The notes: generated from the sequence alone by a model not told the origin. Numbered from the stretch's first letter, positions 32,566 through 46,666 are shown. The stretch: 51,096 nucleotides of DNA from Dissophora ornata (GCA_025201705.1 MU616641.1:18835-69930); one strand, 5' to 3'. Numbers and translations: made by a program.

Positions 32566-35415
32566 CTAGTTCCAAGGAGGTCGGGATCTACTGCTGCTGG
32601 TGCCCGATGGAGTGCTAGGAGTGGACGACGAAGGAGACGCTCCTGGAAGAGAGGGTCGTCGAGACATTGATGTCAATGGTTGCATAGTTGCAGATGAAGA
32701 CCACGATGACGCAGGCGAGGTCGATTTGCGTCCAGACCCAGATCGCGCCCCACCTCCTGGGATAGGAATAGATCGTGGGGGCGTTGGCCTGCCGTTCGAG
32801 GATATTATCGTCTTCTTTGAAGAAGCCGATGCTGATGAGGGCGGCAGAGATGCCCTGACCTTGCTGTCTCTGCCGATACTGCTATTGCTGCTTGAGTTGG
32901 TAACGCTCTTCCCAGTTGCACGCGTATTCTTCCCTGAGGCTGAGAACGTCGTTGTTGTAGAGGATGATGATGATGACGACGACCCGCCGAGGGCTTTGGA
33001 GGCTGGCGTCTTCGCATTCGAGTCTGTGATCACTTTCGAGAGATCTGCCCTGCTGGTAGCCAACAAAAGGTACTTCAAACTGTTATGAGGGTCTGTAGCT
33101 GAAGCGCGAGTTGTTCCAGGTGACGACATTGCTGACGAGAACGATGTGCTAGCGATATCCGCACCAACTCCCGAAAGCGAGGCTGAATAAGGTCCAGAAG
33201 CCGTGAAACCGGTGCCAGATGAAGACAAGGAAGTGGATTTGTTGGCACCTGTTTCTGCTGCTGCTGCTGTTGAAGTTCGTGGAACCAAGGGCGAGGGCTT
33301 TGGTGATAGCATAGTGGAGATAGAGGCTGAGGTCCTTTGATTCGGGAGGGTCATCATGCTAAGAGTCTTGCTAATGTCTCGGTTCGAGCTGGGCGAATGA
33401 TGGACTGGACCAAGTACGCCTGTGATACCGACAGTACTTGTTGAAGTCCAAACGGGCTTCATGGCTCCAGACAGGACATTCTGCAGAATGTTGTTTGCCT
33501 CTAGACGCTGATGAAGTTCTGCAGACAACGAGAATCGCTGTGAAAGAACTGGGGTCGATGGGGTATCGCCCTGATACTCATCTAGCGAGCCTCTGGGTGT
33601 GCCGTCCGTAACAAACGTCGATACTTCATGATGGTCCTGTGCGTCATTGGTGGAAGAAAATGATCGGTTTTCGATAGCCTCCAATTCGCTGGCAAGAGAG
33701 CTCTGATTGTTGTTTTGCAGCGAGAACGTCCGGTTATCGTCAGCGAGCTCCTGGTCCAGCGTGGAAGCTGCGTGTTCATACCCTGCAAGCCCCTGATCCA
33801 TCCCGCGAGAAAACCCTGCGAGTTCCTGATCCAATCCACGAGGAGCTCCTGCAAGCTCACTAGCAAGACTGCCTAGACCAAGCTCCATGCCTAGAGAATT
33901 TGCGCCGCCAATATTCCACGATGTGGCATCGAACATAGGGTCTAGACCTTCATCGGCATTTGGCTCTTGGTGGTTGTTGGGGTCATTCGAGTCAGTGATG
34001 TTGGATGGAAGGCGGAGAGCCGTCGTTGTCCTTGAGTGTTCGATTTCGTGCAAGTGCTGTTCAGGATGATCTCCTGTTTTGTTGTCCCAGATAGCTGCAT
34101 GTGGTCCCCGCGATGACCATCCACGTCCCTCCATGTCGGACTCGATGCGTAAAGTGTGGATCGTTTCCTGGGCTTCCTCAAGAAGCTGCGCGTACTCTCT
34201 CGTGTTTGTCATCATCTCTATAACCTTGCCTTCGCACTTCATCTGCCGCGTCTCGAGTTCTTCTAATGTCAACCGCATCGTATCGCTCTCGGAAAACACC
34301 TATACCAATGAATCACATATGAGTTGAATGTAATTGAAGTCCTGCTGTTGGCAAGTTGATAGTCTGTGTAAACAGAGACATACCTTTCCAAGATCAGACT
34401 GAATCAACTTGACAGCTTGTGTAGTGTTCGAATGTGTCTGTTTTTGCTTCTGTAGCGTGTTGTCTAGCTGGATCTGCAGGTTCACATTCAGCTCCTGAGT
34501 CGACGCCAATTCTTGTTCAACTTCTCCAAGACGCCGCGCATACGAATTGACTTTGCTTTTGGCATCAAACATCTCTGCGCTGATCTCTGCCATATGTTCT
34601 GAGAGTTCATCCAGTTCCTTACGAAATGCCTTCAGCTCCTGTCGGCAAGTATCCAATTCTTTCTGTAGAAAGCGGTTGTGGCCTGTGAGCTCCTTGACTT
34701 CATGTTCAGAGTGGGCAAGTTGGTAGGAAAGCTCGTGTGAAAGGTGGACTTTGGACTGCAGCGCAACATTCTCATCGTGTAGTGATTGCAACTGGAAATC
34801 GATATGTTGAAGTTGATAAGGGAGATGAAGCAGTTAGTATCGAAATTTTACCATAGTTCAAATGCATTCATATCTACATAGCGGCAGTTTGCGATCTACT
34901 AATGTGGGTGTTGAATATAGTTTTACCTTCATGGACGATTCCAGGTCAAGTCTCTGCATTTGTTGATGTAGGTCCAGACCAAGACGTGCTGCAAGGTCCA
35001 AGTTTTCCGCGAGTCCCTGGCGCTCTTGTTCCTTTTGAATCAAGAGCTGTCTCAACACATCAGGATCACTGATATGATGCACCTGCGCCAATAGATCGTC
35101 TTCATAATCCTGCTCGAGGTCAAGGTCAAGGTCTACTTCTTTGCCTGATAAAGCGAAGTAGATGGACAGAAAGAGAAGGTCGACGTGCGATTCGATATTA
35201 GTAGCTTCCAATTGGCACAAAAGGGTCCGCGTTTCCCCCTTTTTTGTCGCTTGAAGCTCCGGCGAAGTCGAGTGATCAGCATTCTATCAGATGACTCCAC
35301 GTAGTCATCATAGCTTTGTCGGTGAATCTCCCCCAAGAATTTGGTCCCTACCCATGGTCCGCCCTGTTGCAACGTCGTTGTCCTGCGCTAAATAGACGTC
35401 GTCTGGAGATTTCAT
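32566..35415 (-). CDS. Coiled-coil protein with CC1-box-like motif (candidate dynein adaptor)
   Basis: Four exons: 35415-35352, 35144-34927, 34791-34384 and 34299-32566, giving 807 residues with all phases agreeing. Residues 1-40 are acidic (DLDLDLEQDYEDDLL). Residues about 40-300 are heptad-rich coiled coil (LRQLLIQKEQERQGLAENL, LQKELDTCRQELKAFRKEL, ARRLGEVEQELASTQEL, MRLTLEELETRQMK). Within the first coil, NLDLAARLGLDLHQQ holds AAxxG (residues 73-77), the core of the CC1-box by which BICD, BICDR, Spindly, HAP1 and TRAK adaptors bind dynein light intermediate chain. The position near the N-terminus at the start of the coil is as in those proteins. The remainder is low-complexity, Ser/Thr/Pro/Ala-rich and basic at the end (RSRPPWN), which could carry cargo or microtubule contacts. 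The name is inferred from motif and architecture only. A generic coiled-coil scaffold is the alternative. Confidence 0.75.
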
Positions 35416-37367
35416 GTACGGCGGCGGAGTGTTGCTCTAGACGCGAGAAATAGATAAAATGGATCGATGGCTCGGTCAGTAAAAGATATAGAGTTCCTTT
35501 TTTACTGCGACTCCATCCCTGGACACCACAACGTGTCGTGTTTGTCGACACCCCCACATCTTCTCGGACGGCGATCGCTCAGACAGCAGCAAAGAAAATT
35601 GGTTGTGGTTACAGGGCGATCATGTAAAAGAAAAATCCGCAGAAAAAGGCCTGTTCACGTCTTTGATCCCTATGCAAATAACGCTACACTCGATCCAAAT
35701 ATAGCCCGGTAGACAACGAACAGAAGCGACCCACATCTCGGCGTCAACTGCCAAGGCAACGACAAAGAGATGCCAAAAAGAACGCGAGCAACTGCCTCGT
35801 TATCGCGACGAGAGCAAGAGCTTGAAAAAAAATAATCAATCCTTCCACTCAATTTGCCGCCAACAGAAATATTCGATGTTCTATTGCTGCTGTCCTGATC
35901 AAGGTCCTGTCGTTCTTTTTCCATTCGTCATTCCTTTACCTCGTAAGAGTGATTGCGACTGTGGGCGAGGTGTGCTGGTTTAAGCATTGCTTTGTCAGCG
36001 TTTTGGTGTTATGATGTTGGTGGCTCTTCAGCTTTAGGTTAAGTTCCTGAGCAGCTGTTCAGCTGTTCGGCTACGCGGCAAATAGGAAATACGAAGGGGA
36101 GAGTGTAGCGAGAAGATGAAAAGAGGAAGTTGGGGTATTCGGGATCAAGCAGACGTATCGACTAGGTAGGTCCTTGAAAGGGAGAGAGCCACACTGAAGA
36201 GTTGAGGAGGGGAGTGAGCAGTTTGCTGTCGTGTTCTTCTTGCTGTTGAGGCCCCAGAGTGAGAAGGCCAGGCTGCAAAAAGGTGAGAGTGCGGAGATCA
36301 GTGTGTGTGGGACGAACTCGGCGTGGGGGAAATGGAGGGACGCAGAGGGAAATGATTGGTTGCGAGAAGAGTGTAATGAATGAACACACAGAGATCGAAT
36401 CAAGAGATGAGGAGCAGGAGGGAGAGAGGGGGTACAGAGGAAGCGAGAGTGAGGAGAGAGAGAGAGAGGGAGAGAGATGGGCCGGCAGGAAAGAAGTGGG
36501 AGGGGGGATGAATGGGAATGGATTTGAACGGAGAGGGCAATTCGCTTTTATTTTTGTGTTCTTTGCTTTTCTGCGGAGCAGCAGCATAGCGCCATGTGCA
36601 CTAGTCCAGAACGGACGACGAGCCAACAACGTGCCTGTGATCGAGGCTGTGTACGGGCTGGGCCACTCCCCCCCTGACGAGCACGCCCTGTTGCTGGTTG
36701 CTCTCGAGTGGCGCTGGGGCCGACATACCCACCCTCCACTGGCGATATTTCAGGCATGGTCTCTGCCGACATTGGCGAGTATACATGGCTTTGCCCCAGG
36801 AATGTTATGCCGCAGCGGCAAGAGGGCGGCAAAGAGCGACGAGGGTCGTGCGCATGGCACAATATTGTACTGTACATGGTACATGTCACGTAACGTAGTG
36901 CATGGGCTTGGTCGATTCTGTCTGTGCTGTTTGCACTTACCCTGGAGTGGATCTGGTGTGGAACGATCGCTGGAGTGTGGCATCAGGGCCACTCCCAACT
37001 ACCACAGCCAGTGCTCTTTGCCGATCCCAGACAAGAATGGGAATAATGAAAAAGCAGGCACACCACCACCACAAAAAAAGACGCGTCGAGAAAGCCGTCC
37101 GGATGATGGTATCCCGGATGCTCAGAGATGGCCTGGCCCATGCGGGGATATCCCCCTCCCCCTGGTGCATGATCTCGCGAGCGCAAAAAGTGCTGTGTGG
37201 TTTGGTTGGCCACCAAAGTGTCGATGACATCATCCTGTCGTTTCCTTCTGGAACGAGCACATGCAAGCAATAGCACTATTTAAGACGAAGGGGCCAGTTC
37301 TTTTCGTGTTTCGTTAACCATCCCCCCACCATTTTTCTATTTCTACATCTGATCGTCTCTTTCGATA
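35416..37367. other. Divergent intergenic region upstream of the coiled-coil and DED1 genes
   Basis: About 1.95 kb with no supported gene. Purine-rich on the plus strand at 36400-36480 (GA-rich, agagagagagagggagagag). Several long open frames at 36260-37270 are low-complexity and overlap on both strands. Confidence 0.5.
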
Positions 37368-39786
<2,419 letters not shown>

Positions 39787-40388
39787 GGCTGAGAGGCTTT
39801 TGACCGAGTGACGCGTGCGCCGACAATTCTCTTCTCTCTTTATGTCTTTTCTACTGCGCGATCTGGGCAGTGGCCACTCTACATTATATACCCCAAATCT
39901 CTTTTCACACGTCTTCTTCACTCTGAGCACTGTTCCCGGGGATGTGATGTACTGCACATTGCAATTGTTGCTTCTTCGCAACGCGGCCATTTTCCTGTAT
40001 TCTTTTTTTTACCTTTGCTGTCTCTAGATTGTATGAAAATCTCCTCCAAAAAGATGTACACTATACTTTTCTCTTCATCCTTCAACCACTTGTACAATAC
40101 CGCAACAAGACAAATTCCTCACCTGTGCATTTCTTACGATCCCTTCTTTGTTACCGAGGACAAGGTTCTTTGAAGAAGGAAGAGAAAACACACTGCTATA
40201 GACATGCAAAACTACCCTTTTTTTTTTTATCTTTGTTCTCATTGTCTGCGCACACACAAAAAAATAAATAAAAGTTGTCGTTCTTCAAGTTTAAAAAAAG
40301 CGCCACCGAAATTGATAAAACAAATCGTCTCAAGTTGTAATGTTGCAAGTTACACGTTCCGACATCAGAGCATTTGCGAGCAATTGTC
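39787..40388. other. DED1 3' region and upstream of the FANCE-like gene
   Basis: T-rich 3' UTR-like DNA with AATAAA motifs around 40263. No gene supported. Confidence 0.5.
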
Positions 40389-42716
40389 ATGTCCACCTAC
40401 AGCTGGATGGATCCTCATCGCAGGAGCAGGGAGGCGATCAGCTCTTGGAAAAAACTGTTACTGGAACACGACAAACGCACGCTGGCTCTTGTTGTCTGTC
40501 CGACGGACTTTCAGGGCCTTAAAAATCAAGCGTCAGATAAGGATGGGGCGAACAGGCTTGCAGAACGTAAGAAAGCAGAGTAGTAGAACGGCGCACATGC
40601 ATGGATGGGAGCGGCGAACTCTCGACTGAGCTGTTCTTGGCAATGTCCACGTCGTTTTTAATAGCTCATCGCTGCCGGCAAGTGATGGCATTTCCCCCTA
40701 GGCCAGAACTCTCAGATTTGATACCACGTAACAGGGGCGGCGCGTCGGAACTCGAAGATTCTCCAGCTGAAATGATATCTTTCTTTCGTGTCAATGTGCG
40801 CTCGCTGGAATGTTGATTATTTAAGTTTCACAGTTTGGAGTCTTTTGACTCTATCTATTTCATCCTTAACTCGCGCAGAATGTGGTTGGCTTCTTTGTGT
40901 TCTTTTTTATATTGTTATTGTTGTTTCTTACGTCTCTGCAGAAGCGATTAGGTCATGGAAACAAAAGCGACGGAGGATAAAGTACAGCTCGGGGGATGGG
41001 GTACTCAATCAACAACCAGGTTTCAGGGCAGCCGTGGAACAAAGTACTGGAGGGAAGGACGACGAGCCAGTCCAGCAGCGCGGCGATCACGTCATGGATT
41101 TGGCACTAACAGCAGAAGCCATTGCGACTGAGAGCGTGTCAGACAATGGCGACGACGACGGACGTGAAAGAGCGGATCTCGAGCTTGCTATCGCTTCACT
41201 GCGATCGAAACTCGAGACTTTACAGCCTGAGGGGACTAAACCTTCCGACATTGCAGCAGCGGCCCAGGCTCCCGTGCAAATTGGCGGCGGTGTTGATGCG
41301 AATACTGCCAGTATTCGCGAAGCGGATGAGGGAACTGCCGAGAATGAGGTCGTGCTGTCGCAGACCGTGACATCCCAGCGGTCTATTCTACTGTGGGACG
41401 AAATTCTTACGGTTGTGGAAGCAATGAATTCTCCAAGAAGCCAGGTCCAAGCAATGGTACAGCAAACTGAAAGAAAACAAAATATTTGCGTAGCACTATT
41501 CCAGATGGCGTTATAATAACCCTTCACCTCTATTTGGCTAGGCATACACCGCCGTATCCGAGTTGGGAATGGATAATTTGGAGGACGGCGTCCTTCATCG
41601 ACTATGCGTGAACGAAATTTTTACTCAGGAGGACTATGGAGACGACTATGAAATTGCGGTCGAGGCATCTGAAAGGGCTGTTGAGGCGTCGTTGGATCGG
41701 ACGAAATCTTCACAGCTGTCGTACCAAGTTAGTCTCAGTCTCTACCGCATTCTTTTCTGTCAAAAGGTACCCACACCTCTATTTTCTTTTCGATGTTAGG
41801 CATAATTCTAGCCTATCTTGCATCTATTAACTATCGTCCTTCATTTGAGCAGGTGCTATACTTGAAGGCCATCCCCTCACGACTCCTTCTGGACGCGATC
41901 TTGCAGGCAGGAAAAGCGCATGGACGTGCCATTGTGGATAGTGTCTTGCTACCTGCTATCCGAGATTATGTAGGCTTTTCAAAGCTCACGTCTGAGCTCG
42001 TCCAGAAGGTCATGAAAGAGCAGACCTCGGCCACTGTGATTCATTTTCTGAGGTACACTTTATACAGCCTTGAACATCAGCCTTTTGTCTCTTGCATTTC
42101 TATCGCCATGGGTGCTGATATCATTTTTTTTATACCTTCCAGTCATGTTTTTGAGCCTGTTACTGGGATTCGTGCAACCGGCAGCGACGACAGGGCTGTC
42201 CTTGATCGACTTCCTGTCCTGTTTCTATCCGAATTACATCTCGCGATGGTACAAACCATCCTAGGCTACTCCAATATGCCCTGTCCACTCCCAACTCGAC
42301 TGTGGACTCGCTTTAACTCAAACCTAGATCTGCTGTGGGAGCAAATAGTCGCTCTCATCACATCAGTGTCTTCGTCAAGATCCTCGAATGCTGCTGCTGG
42401 TACCCTCAAGGAGGCAATCGACGCGCAGACCGCCTCGGCTTGGATACTAAGATTGTACTGTTCTTCTAGTCTTTGGGTGGACTTGTCTACAAAGACAAGA
42501 AGTGAGGTTGCTAGAGATCAGGAAGCGTTTCGACTGTCGAGTCAAAAGCTTTTTCAAGTGTTGATGACTTGGACAATGAAACAGGGGCCGCTGTGTCCGG
42601 ATATGGAGAGTCTGCAGAGGTTGCGGGAGTTTTGTACAGCGAGACTAGATGTCAAGTTGGGAAAAGGGCTTGTTGCGAAGCTGGATATGTTTATCAAGAG
42701 AAAGAAGGCACAGTAA
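40389..42716 (+). CDS. FANCE-like Fanconi anemia core-complex protein (candidate)
   Basis: Five exons: 40389-40566, 40942-41456, 41542-41727, 41853-42052 and 42143-42716, giving 550 residues (human FANCE has 536). Exon 1 is chosen because its donor (C|GTAAGA) is strong and in the phase needed by exon 2, joining RLAEQAIRSW. The middle is acidic and disordered. The C-terminal 300 residues are all helical: VSELGMDNLEDGVLHRLC, VLYLKAIPSRLLLDAIL, VDSVLLPAIRDYVG, LTSELVQKVMKEQ, LPVLFLSELHLAMVQTIL, and a last block with LQRLREFCTARLDVKLGKGL. Order and spacing resemble the helical-repeat C-terminal domain of FANCE, which links FANCC and FANCD2 for monoubiquitination at crosslinks. This rests on remembered family features, not a search. 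Another helical-repeat protein remains possible. An AATAAA overlaps the region just after the stop. Confidence 0.6.
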
Positions 42717-42718
42717 AT

Positions 42719-42724
42719 AATAAA
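42719..42724 (+). terminator. Poly(A) signal AATAAA of the FANCE-like gene
   Basis: AATAAA immediately after the stop, with a T-run at 42811-42826 further on. The rest of the interval to 43283 has no supported gene. Confidence 0.4.
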
Positions 42725-43048
42725 CGATCTTAACGTTAATTGATTTGTAATAGGTTGCACACTTTTCGTAGTCGATCCACGTGAATATCTTTCAGACATA
42801 AAAATCCGACTTTTTTTTTTTTTTTCTCCTTGCGCGTAGAAAATTTAATTACATGAAAACCAATCGGAATTCGAAGAAAAGCCATCTGTGGGACACGCCG
42901 TCAAAGTTGAATACCAGCTACAACAGAAATCAGCTTCTCTCAGACTCTTGCGAACACGTTGTAAACCTCACACCCACCCTGTGATCCATGTTACTTGGAA
43001 ATTTTTAGCGCCTCAAAGCCGCTGATGAAGGCGTCTCTGGTCGGTACA

Positions 43049-43134
43049 GTCCTCGAGCCGTGGCTGTTGCATTAAATCTTGGGTGTAACTTTTCAAGAAT
43101 CTCGGTAATACGTCCTCGAGCCACGGCTGTTGCA
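43049..43134. repeat. Imperfect 63-bp direct repeat
   Basis: The 22-base strings beginning tcctcgagcc and ending ggctgttgca occur at about 43050-43071 and 43113-43134, differing only at gt/ca in the middle. Flanking bases (ctcggta, cggtaca) are partly shared, so the unit is about 63 bp. It lies just downstream of the GT17 stop. Confidence 0.75.
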
Positions 43135-43283
43135 AAACAAAGGGAACGCGTCTTTAATATATTAAGGCAATGTGGGGAAAGTAGAATATTGGTGTTATAC
43201 AATGGGAGACATGTGTGGTTGCTAAAATAAGAATAACAATATGTATAAAACAAAAAATGCACGGGCTGCTTGTATCTCATGGT

Positions 43284-44559
43284 CTATAGTGGTCCTTGGC
43301 GCTCGCATCCTCCAGGAAGCAAAAACTTGAACCGTTGTCTGTTGGCAAGGACCCATTTCGGCAATCCGACGGCGAAAATCGATTTGGGGATGGCGCCTAT
43401 TCGGCTGAAGAGTTCTTGAAACGAGTACGCCTCTGGGAGCATCCCAAAGAGATCCTTGCCCTCACAAATTGCATGCTGGATCCATTCGAGGTCCATCAGA
43501 TAGTTGTAGCGGACTCTATCGGAGTGTGAGTACGCCTGCATCTTGAATTGGAATTCTTCGATTGTGCGAAAGCAGAAAGAACAGTGCCAGCCTAATATAA
43601 AACATTTTTTAAATTGAGAAAAGTACAATATGAGTGTTTGAAATGCTTCTTGAAGTTCGAATGAAAGCTTGAATTCGGATGGAAAACAATGGTAATTGAA
43701 ATAACCGGGGGTGTCGAGGGCAAGTAGGACCAAATAAAAAAAGAAATGCGATGATGGTGTGATTTAGTTTACCTGCATCGGTCAAAAGAACATCAGCTTG
43801 TAGATGATGGACATATCTCGAATATCCCGGCCACCATTTGTGCACGCTCGCCTGATAATTGCCCCCATCGTTGACAGGAAACTCGAAGCTGTATAAGTAA
43901 TTTTTCAGCTGCACATGAATCGACTCTGGCACACCGTGGCACGACTTTAGTAGCTCGATCGTGTGCTGGCTAACGAGCTCATCCGCGTCTAAGGAAGTAA
44001 CTAGATCTCCTGCTTGGACGCCGGCCTCTGTCAGAAAGTCCGTCATCCCATCTCTCATCCTGCCTTCATTGATCCAAGCTGACTCTTCGGGGCCGAGAGG
44101 GTAGAGTGGCAAGAGCTTGTAAACGATCTTGGACTCTGCAAACGAAAAGCGGTCCCTGTTGTCCCAAAAGACCGCGTCCTTGGGTAGACCCGTGAAGGTT
44201 GCGTTTGATTCGACGATCACAAACTTGTCGACAACATCCCAGAGCTCCTGTATGCGGATCTCGAGCATGTCGAGCTCGACACTGAAGATAACGGCATCGT
44301 AGACCTGCGGTGGGGTTGAGTCCTGTGGGGCCAAGGTCCAGCCGTGGGCTTCGCAGCGCTCCTGCATGGACATGCCCTCCGCATAATGGTGAACGAGAAC
44401 TTTGTTGAAGGGGTCCTGCCGCTTGTCCCAGATGGGGCGGACGAGGTAGCCGAGGTCAACAAGGAGATAAGGGAAGATGCTGAGGACGACGAAGATGCCT
44501 ATGAACCCACTGAAGAGCATCATGATGCGGGGACGGCGACGAAAGATACGGGCACCCAT
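43284..44559 (-). CDS. GT17 (GnT-III-like) glycosyltransferase
   Basis: Two exons: 44559-43773 and 43591-43284, giving 364 residues. The splice (G|GC) rebuilds LTDAGWHCSFCF, a GT17 hallmark. An N-terminal basic stretch (RIFRRRPR) plus one hydrophobic helix (IMMLFSGFIGIFVVLSIFPYLL) gives type II Golgi topology. The catalytic domain shows VYDAVIFSVELDMLEIRIQEL, FVIVESNATFTGLPK, WINEGRMRDGMTDFL, SLDADELVS, KNYLYSFEF and KMQAYSHSDRV. In animals the family adds bisecting GlcNAc (beta-1,4-N-acetylglucosaminyltransferase III); the fungal acceptor is unknown. Start: an in-frame TTG 30 bp upstream is ignored in favour of the ATG at 44559. Head-to-head with RRP45. Confidence 0.9.
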
Positions 44560-45127
44560 GGTGGTAATGAAGTAGATCTGGCCTGCCAAATGTTTATTGG
44601 ATATAAAGTGTGAGGAAGTGACAGGAGATTAAAAATGTGGGTGCACGGACAAAAACAACAGTGGGAAGCGTGGATCGAGAAAGAACGCGCAGAGAGCAGT
44701 GGATAATGGAGGCAAGGCTGGATGAAGAGAAGAGTAAAAGAGAGAGAGAGAGAGAGGAAGAGAGAGAGGAAGAGAGCGAGAGAGCGAGAAACGGAGGAAG
44801 GGGAAGGAGGAGGACAGAGACGAGGCGTAATAATAAGAAATGAAGGGACTAGGCAAAAGCCCAGGGACAGACAGCACCACATCGGTTGTGAAGCGAAACT
44901 CTATTCTTAAAAAGGACAATAAGGGGAGGAGACATTTTTAAATAACTTGTGTCCGACGGACAAAACGTTTGAGAGAGCACTCCGGATCCTGGGGAGGGCA
45001 TTGAGGGAGGGACTGCCTTTGCTTCGTCTGTTCGCAGTGGCTTGTATTTTTGTATTACCCTCGACGCTTTTTTCTTTTTTCTGGCAATGCGAGAGATCAT
45101 TTCCAACCAGCCCACCGCCGACAAACA
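44560..45127. promoter_or_regulatory. Bidirectional promoter region between GT17 and RRP45
   Basis: 568 bp between two divergent start codons. A GA-rich tract on the plus strand (about 44730-44840) reads CT-rich towards GT17, and a T-rich stretch (45066-45080) lies before RRP45. Shared control is inferred from the spacing. Confidence 0.5.
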
Positions 45128-46666
45128 ATGAAGGAGCTCGAGCCATCAACAAACGAGCGCGACTTTCTCGTCGCCGCACTCAAAGATGGCGCACGCATCG
45201 ACGGACGCAACTTTTATGACTTCAGGACACTGCGACTCTCCTTCGGCGACGACTACGGCGCGGTTGAAGTGCAACTGGGCAACACCAGGTCAGAACCCAT
45301 CACACTATATCTCTCACTCGCTGCAGCCTTGACACTAGCATGCCCTTCACACCTGCTCAGCGGCACCAAATCGTGCATGCTCGGCGGAGATCACAGACCT
45401 AGCCATTAACAGGGATCGTTCTCAATTGCTCTTCCAACCTCCCAACCTCCCAACAGAGTTCTAGCAAAAGTGTCTTGCGAGGTGATCAGACCATTTGCAG
45501 ACAAGCCCACCGAGGGCTTCCTTATGTTCAACACGGAGCTTTCACCTATGGCTTCAGCCGCGTTTGAGATTGGCAGGTAACTATCGCTATACAGTACTGT
45601 GATAGCTCAGGAAAACTCAGGCGGTAGTGTGGAAGGACGCTCAACTCACGTTCTGTCTGTCATCTACGATCCATTCATATAGACAAACAGACGAAGAGGT
45701 GCTGGTCAGCCGGTTAATCGAAAAGGCAATGAGGAGAAGCAGAGCATTGGACACGGAAGGTCTGTGCATCGTTGCAGGAGAGAAGGTACTTTTTTTTCAT
45801 ATTTGCGATTTGGATTTGGTGGCGTGTTTCCACGCAAGTATGCTAATACTCGCACATCGACCCTGCTGCTATTCTGATAGGTTTGGTCCATTCGTGTAGA
45901 CATTCACTTTTTGGATCACGACGGAAACTTGGTCGATGCCGCTTGTATTGCGGCGATCACAGCCCTGCTTCATTTCAGGAGACCAGATGTAACAGTGGTC
46001 GGCGAGGAAGTCACCGTCGTAAGTCGGCTATGCTGCGATAGAGCTCACTCAGTCTTTGGAATCGGTGATTATGCTCTCCTCTCCCAGAACTGACGTAGGA
46101 ACCTTCTGTACCGTTTGTAGCACACATTGGAGCAGCGAAACCCTGTACCTCTTAGCGTTCACCATATCCCGATCTGCATCTCGTTTGCATTCTTTGAAAA
46201 CGGGTAGGCAGAATGAATCAGATGTTTTCTTGGCCAAGTGTGCGCTGTCAATGGATCTGTCGATCTATTGATATATTAATCTGTCGATCTATTGATATAT
46301 TGATCTGTCGATCTAACCCTCGATGTTTTCTCTTGCAGCGAGCGTGTGATTGTGGACCCCACACATCTGGAAGAGCAAGTCAAGCAGGGTGATATGACAT
46401 TTACGTTGAATGTGCATAAAGAGGTGTGTGCCCTGTCGAAGGCAGGCGGTATCCCCATGGAGCTGGATCAGATCCTGCAGTGCTCCAAGATCGCTGTTGT
46501 CAAGGTCACAGAGATTACTGCACAGATTCAGGCGGCATTAGATGCTGACGCTAAGAAGCGGTAAGTAGTATGCACTATTTCGTAATTTGATTTGTATGAG
46601 CGATGCAACATGGACACCTATTCACTCTACCCTCTTTTGAATTACAGCCAGGTCGCCAGGAAATAG
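45128..46666 (+). CDS. RRP45: Exosome ring subunit RRP45 (EXOSC9/PM-Scl75)
   Basis: Seven exons: 45128-45288, 45457-45576, 45683-45785, 45881-46018, 46121-46203, 46339-46560 and 46648-46666, giving 281 residues. It is an RNase PH-fold subunit of the non-catalytic six-member ring of the RNA exosome (nucleus and cytoplasm), which threads RNA to Rrp44 and Rrp6. Hallmarks are NERDFLVAALKDGARIDGR, FGDDYGAVEVQLGNTRV across the first splice, KPTEGFLMFNTELSPMASAAFE, LIEKAMRRSRALDTEGLCI, VWSIRVDIHFLDHDGNLVDA, ALLHFRRPDV, and LSVHHIPICISFAFFENG. The last exon is only 19 bp and encodes the final residues QVARK. All seven phases agree. Slightly shorter than the yeast protein (305), mainly at the C-terminus. 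Confidence 0.95.
46255..46315. repeat. 24-bp tandem repeat, 2.5 copies, in an RRP45 intron
   Basis: The unit atctgtcgatctattgatat plus att(a/g) is repeated between exons 5 and 6 of RRP45, just before the acceptor's pyrimidine tract. Confidence 0.9.

Noticed and set aside
36259..37227. 322-codon plus-strand frame in the divergent intergenic region
   Set aside because: Low-complexity Arg/Glu/Gly from a GA-rich tract, overlapped by open frames on both strands, no motif or splice support.
40601..40816. Plus-strand frame starting MDGSGELSTEL as the first exon of the FANCE-like gene
   Set aside because: It would need a weak GTGTCA donor. The upstream exon 40389-40566 has a strong GTAAGA donor in the right phase.
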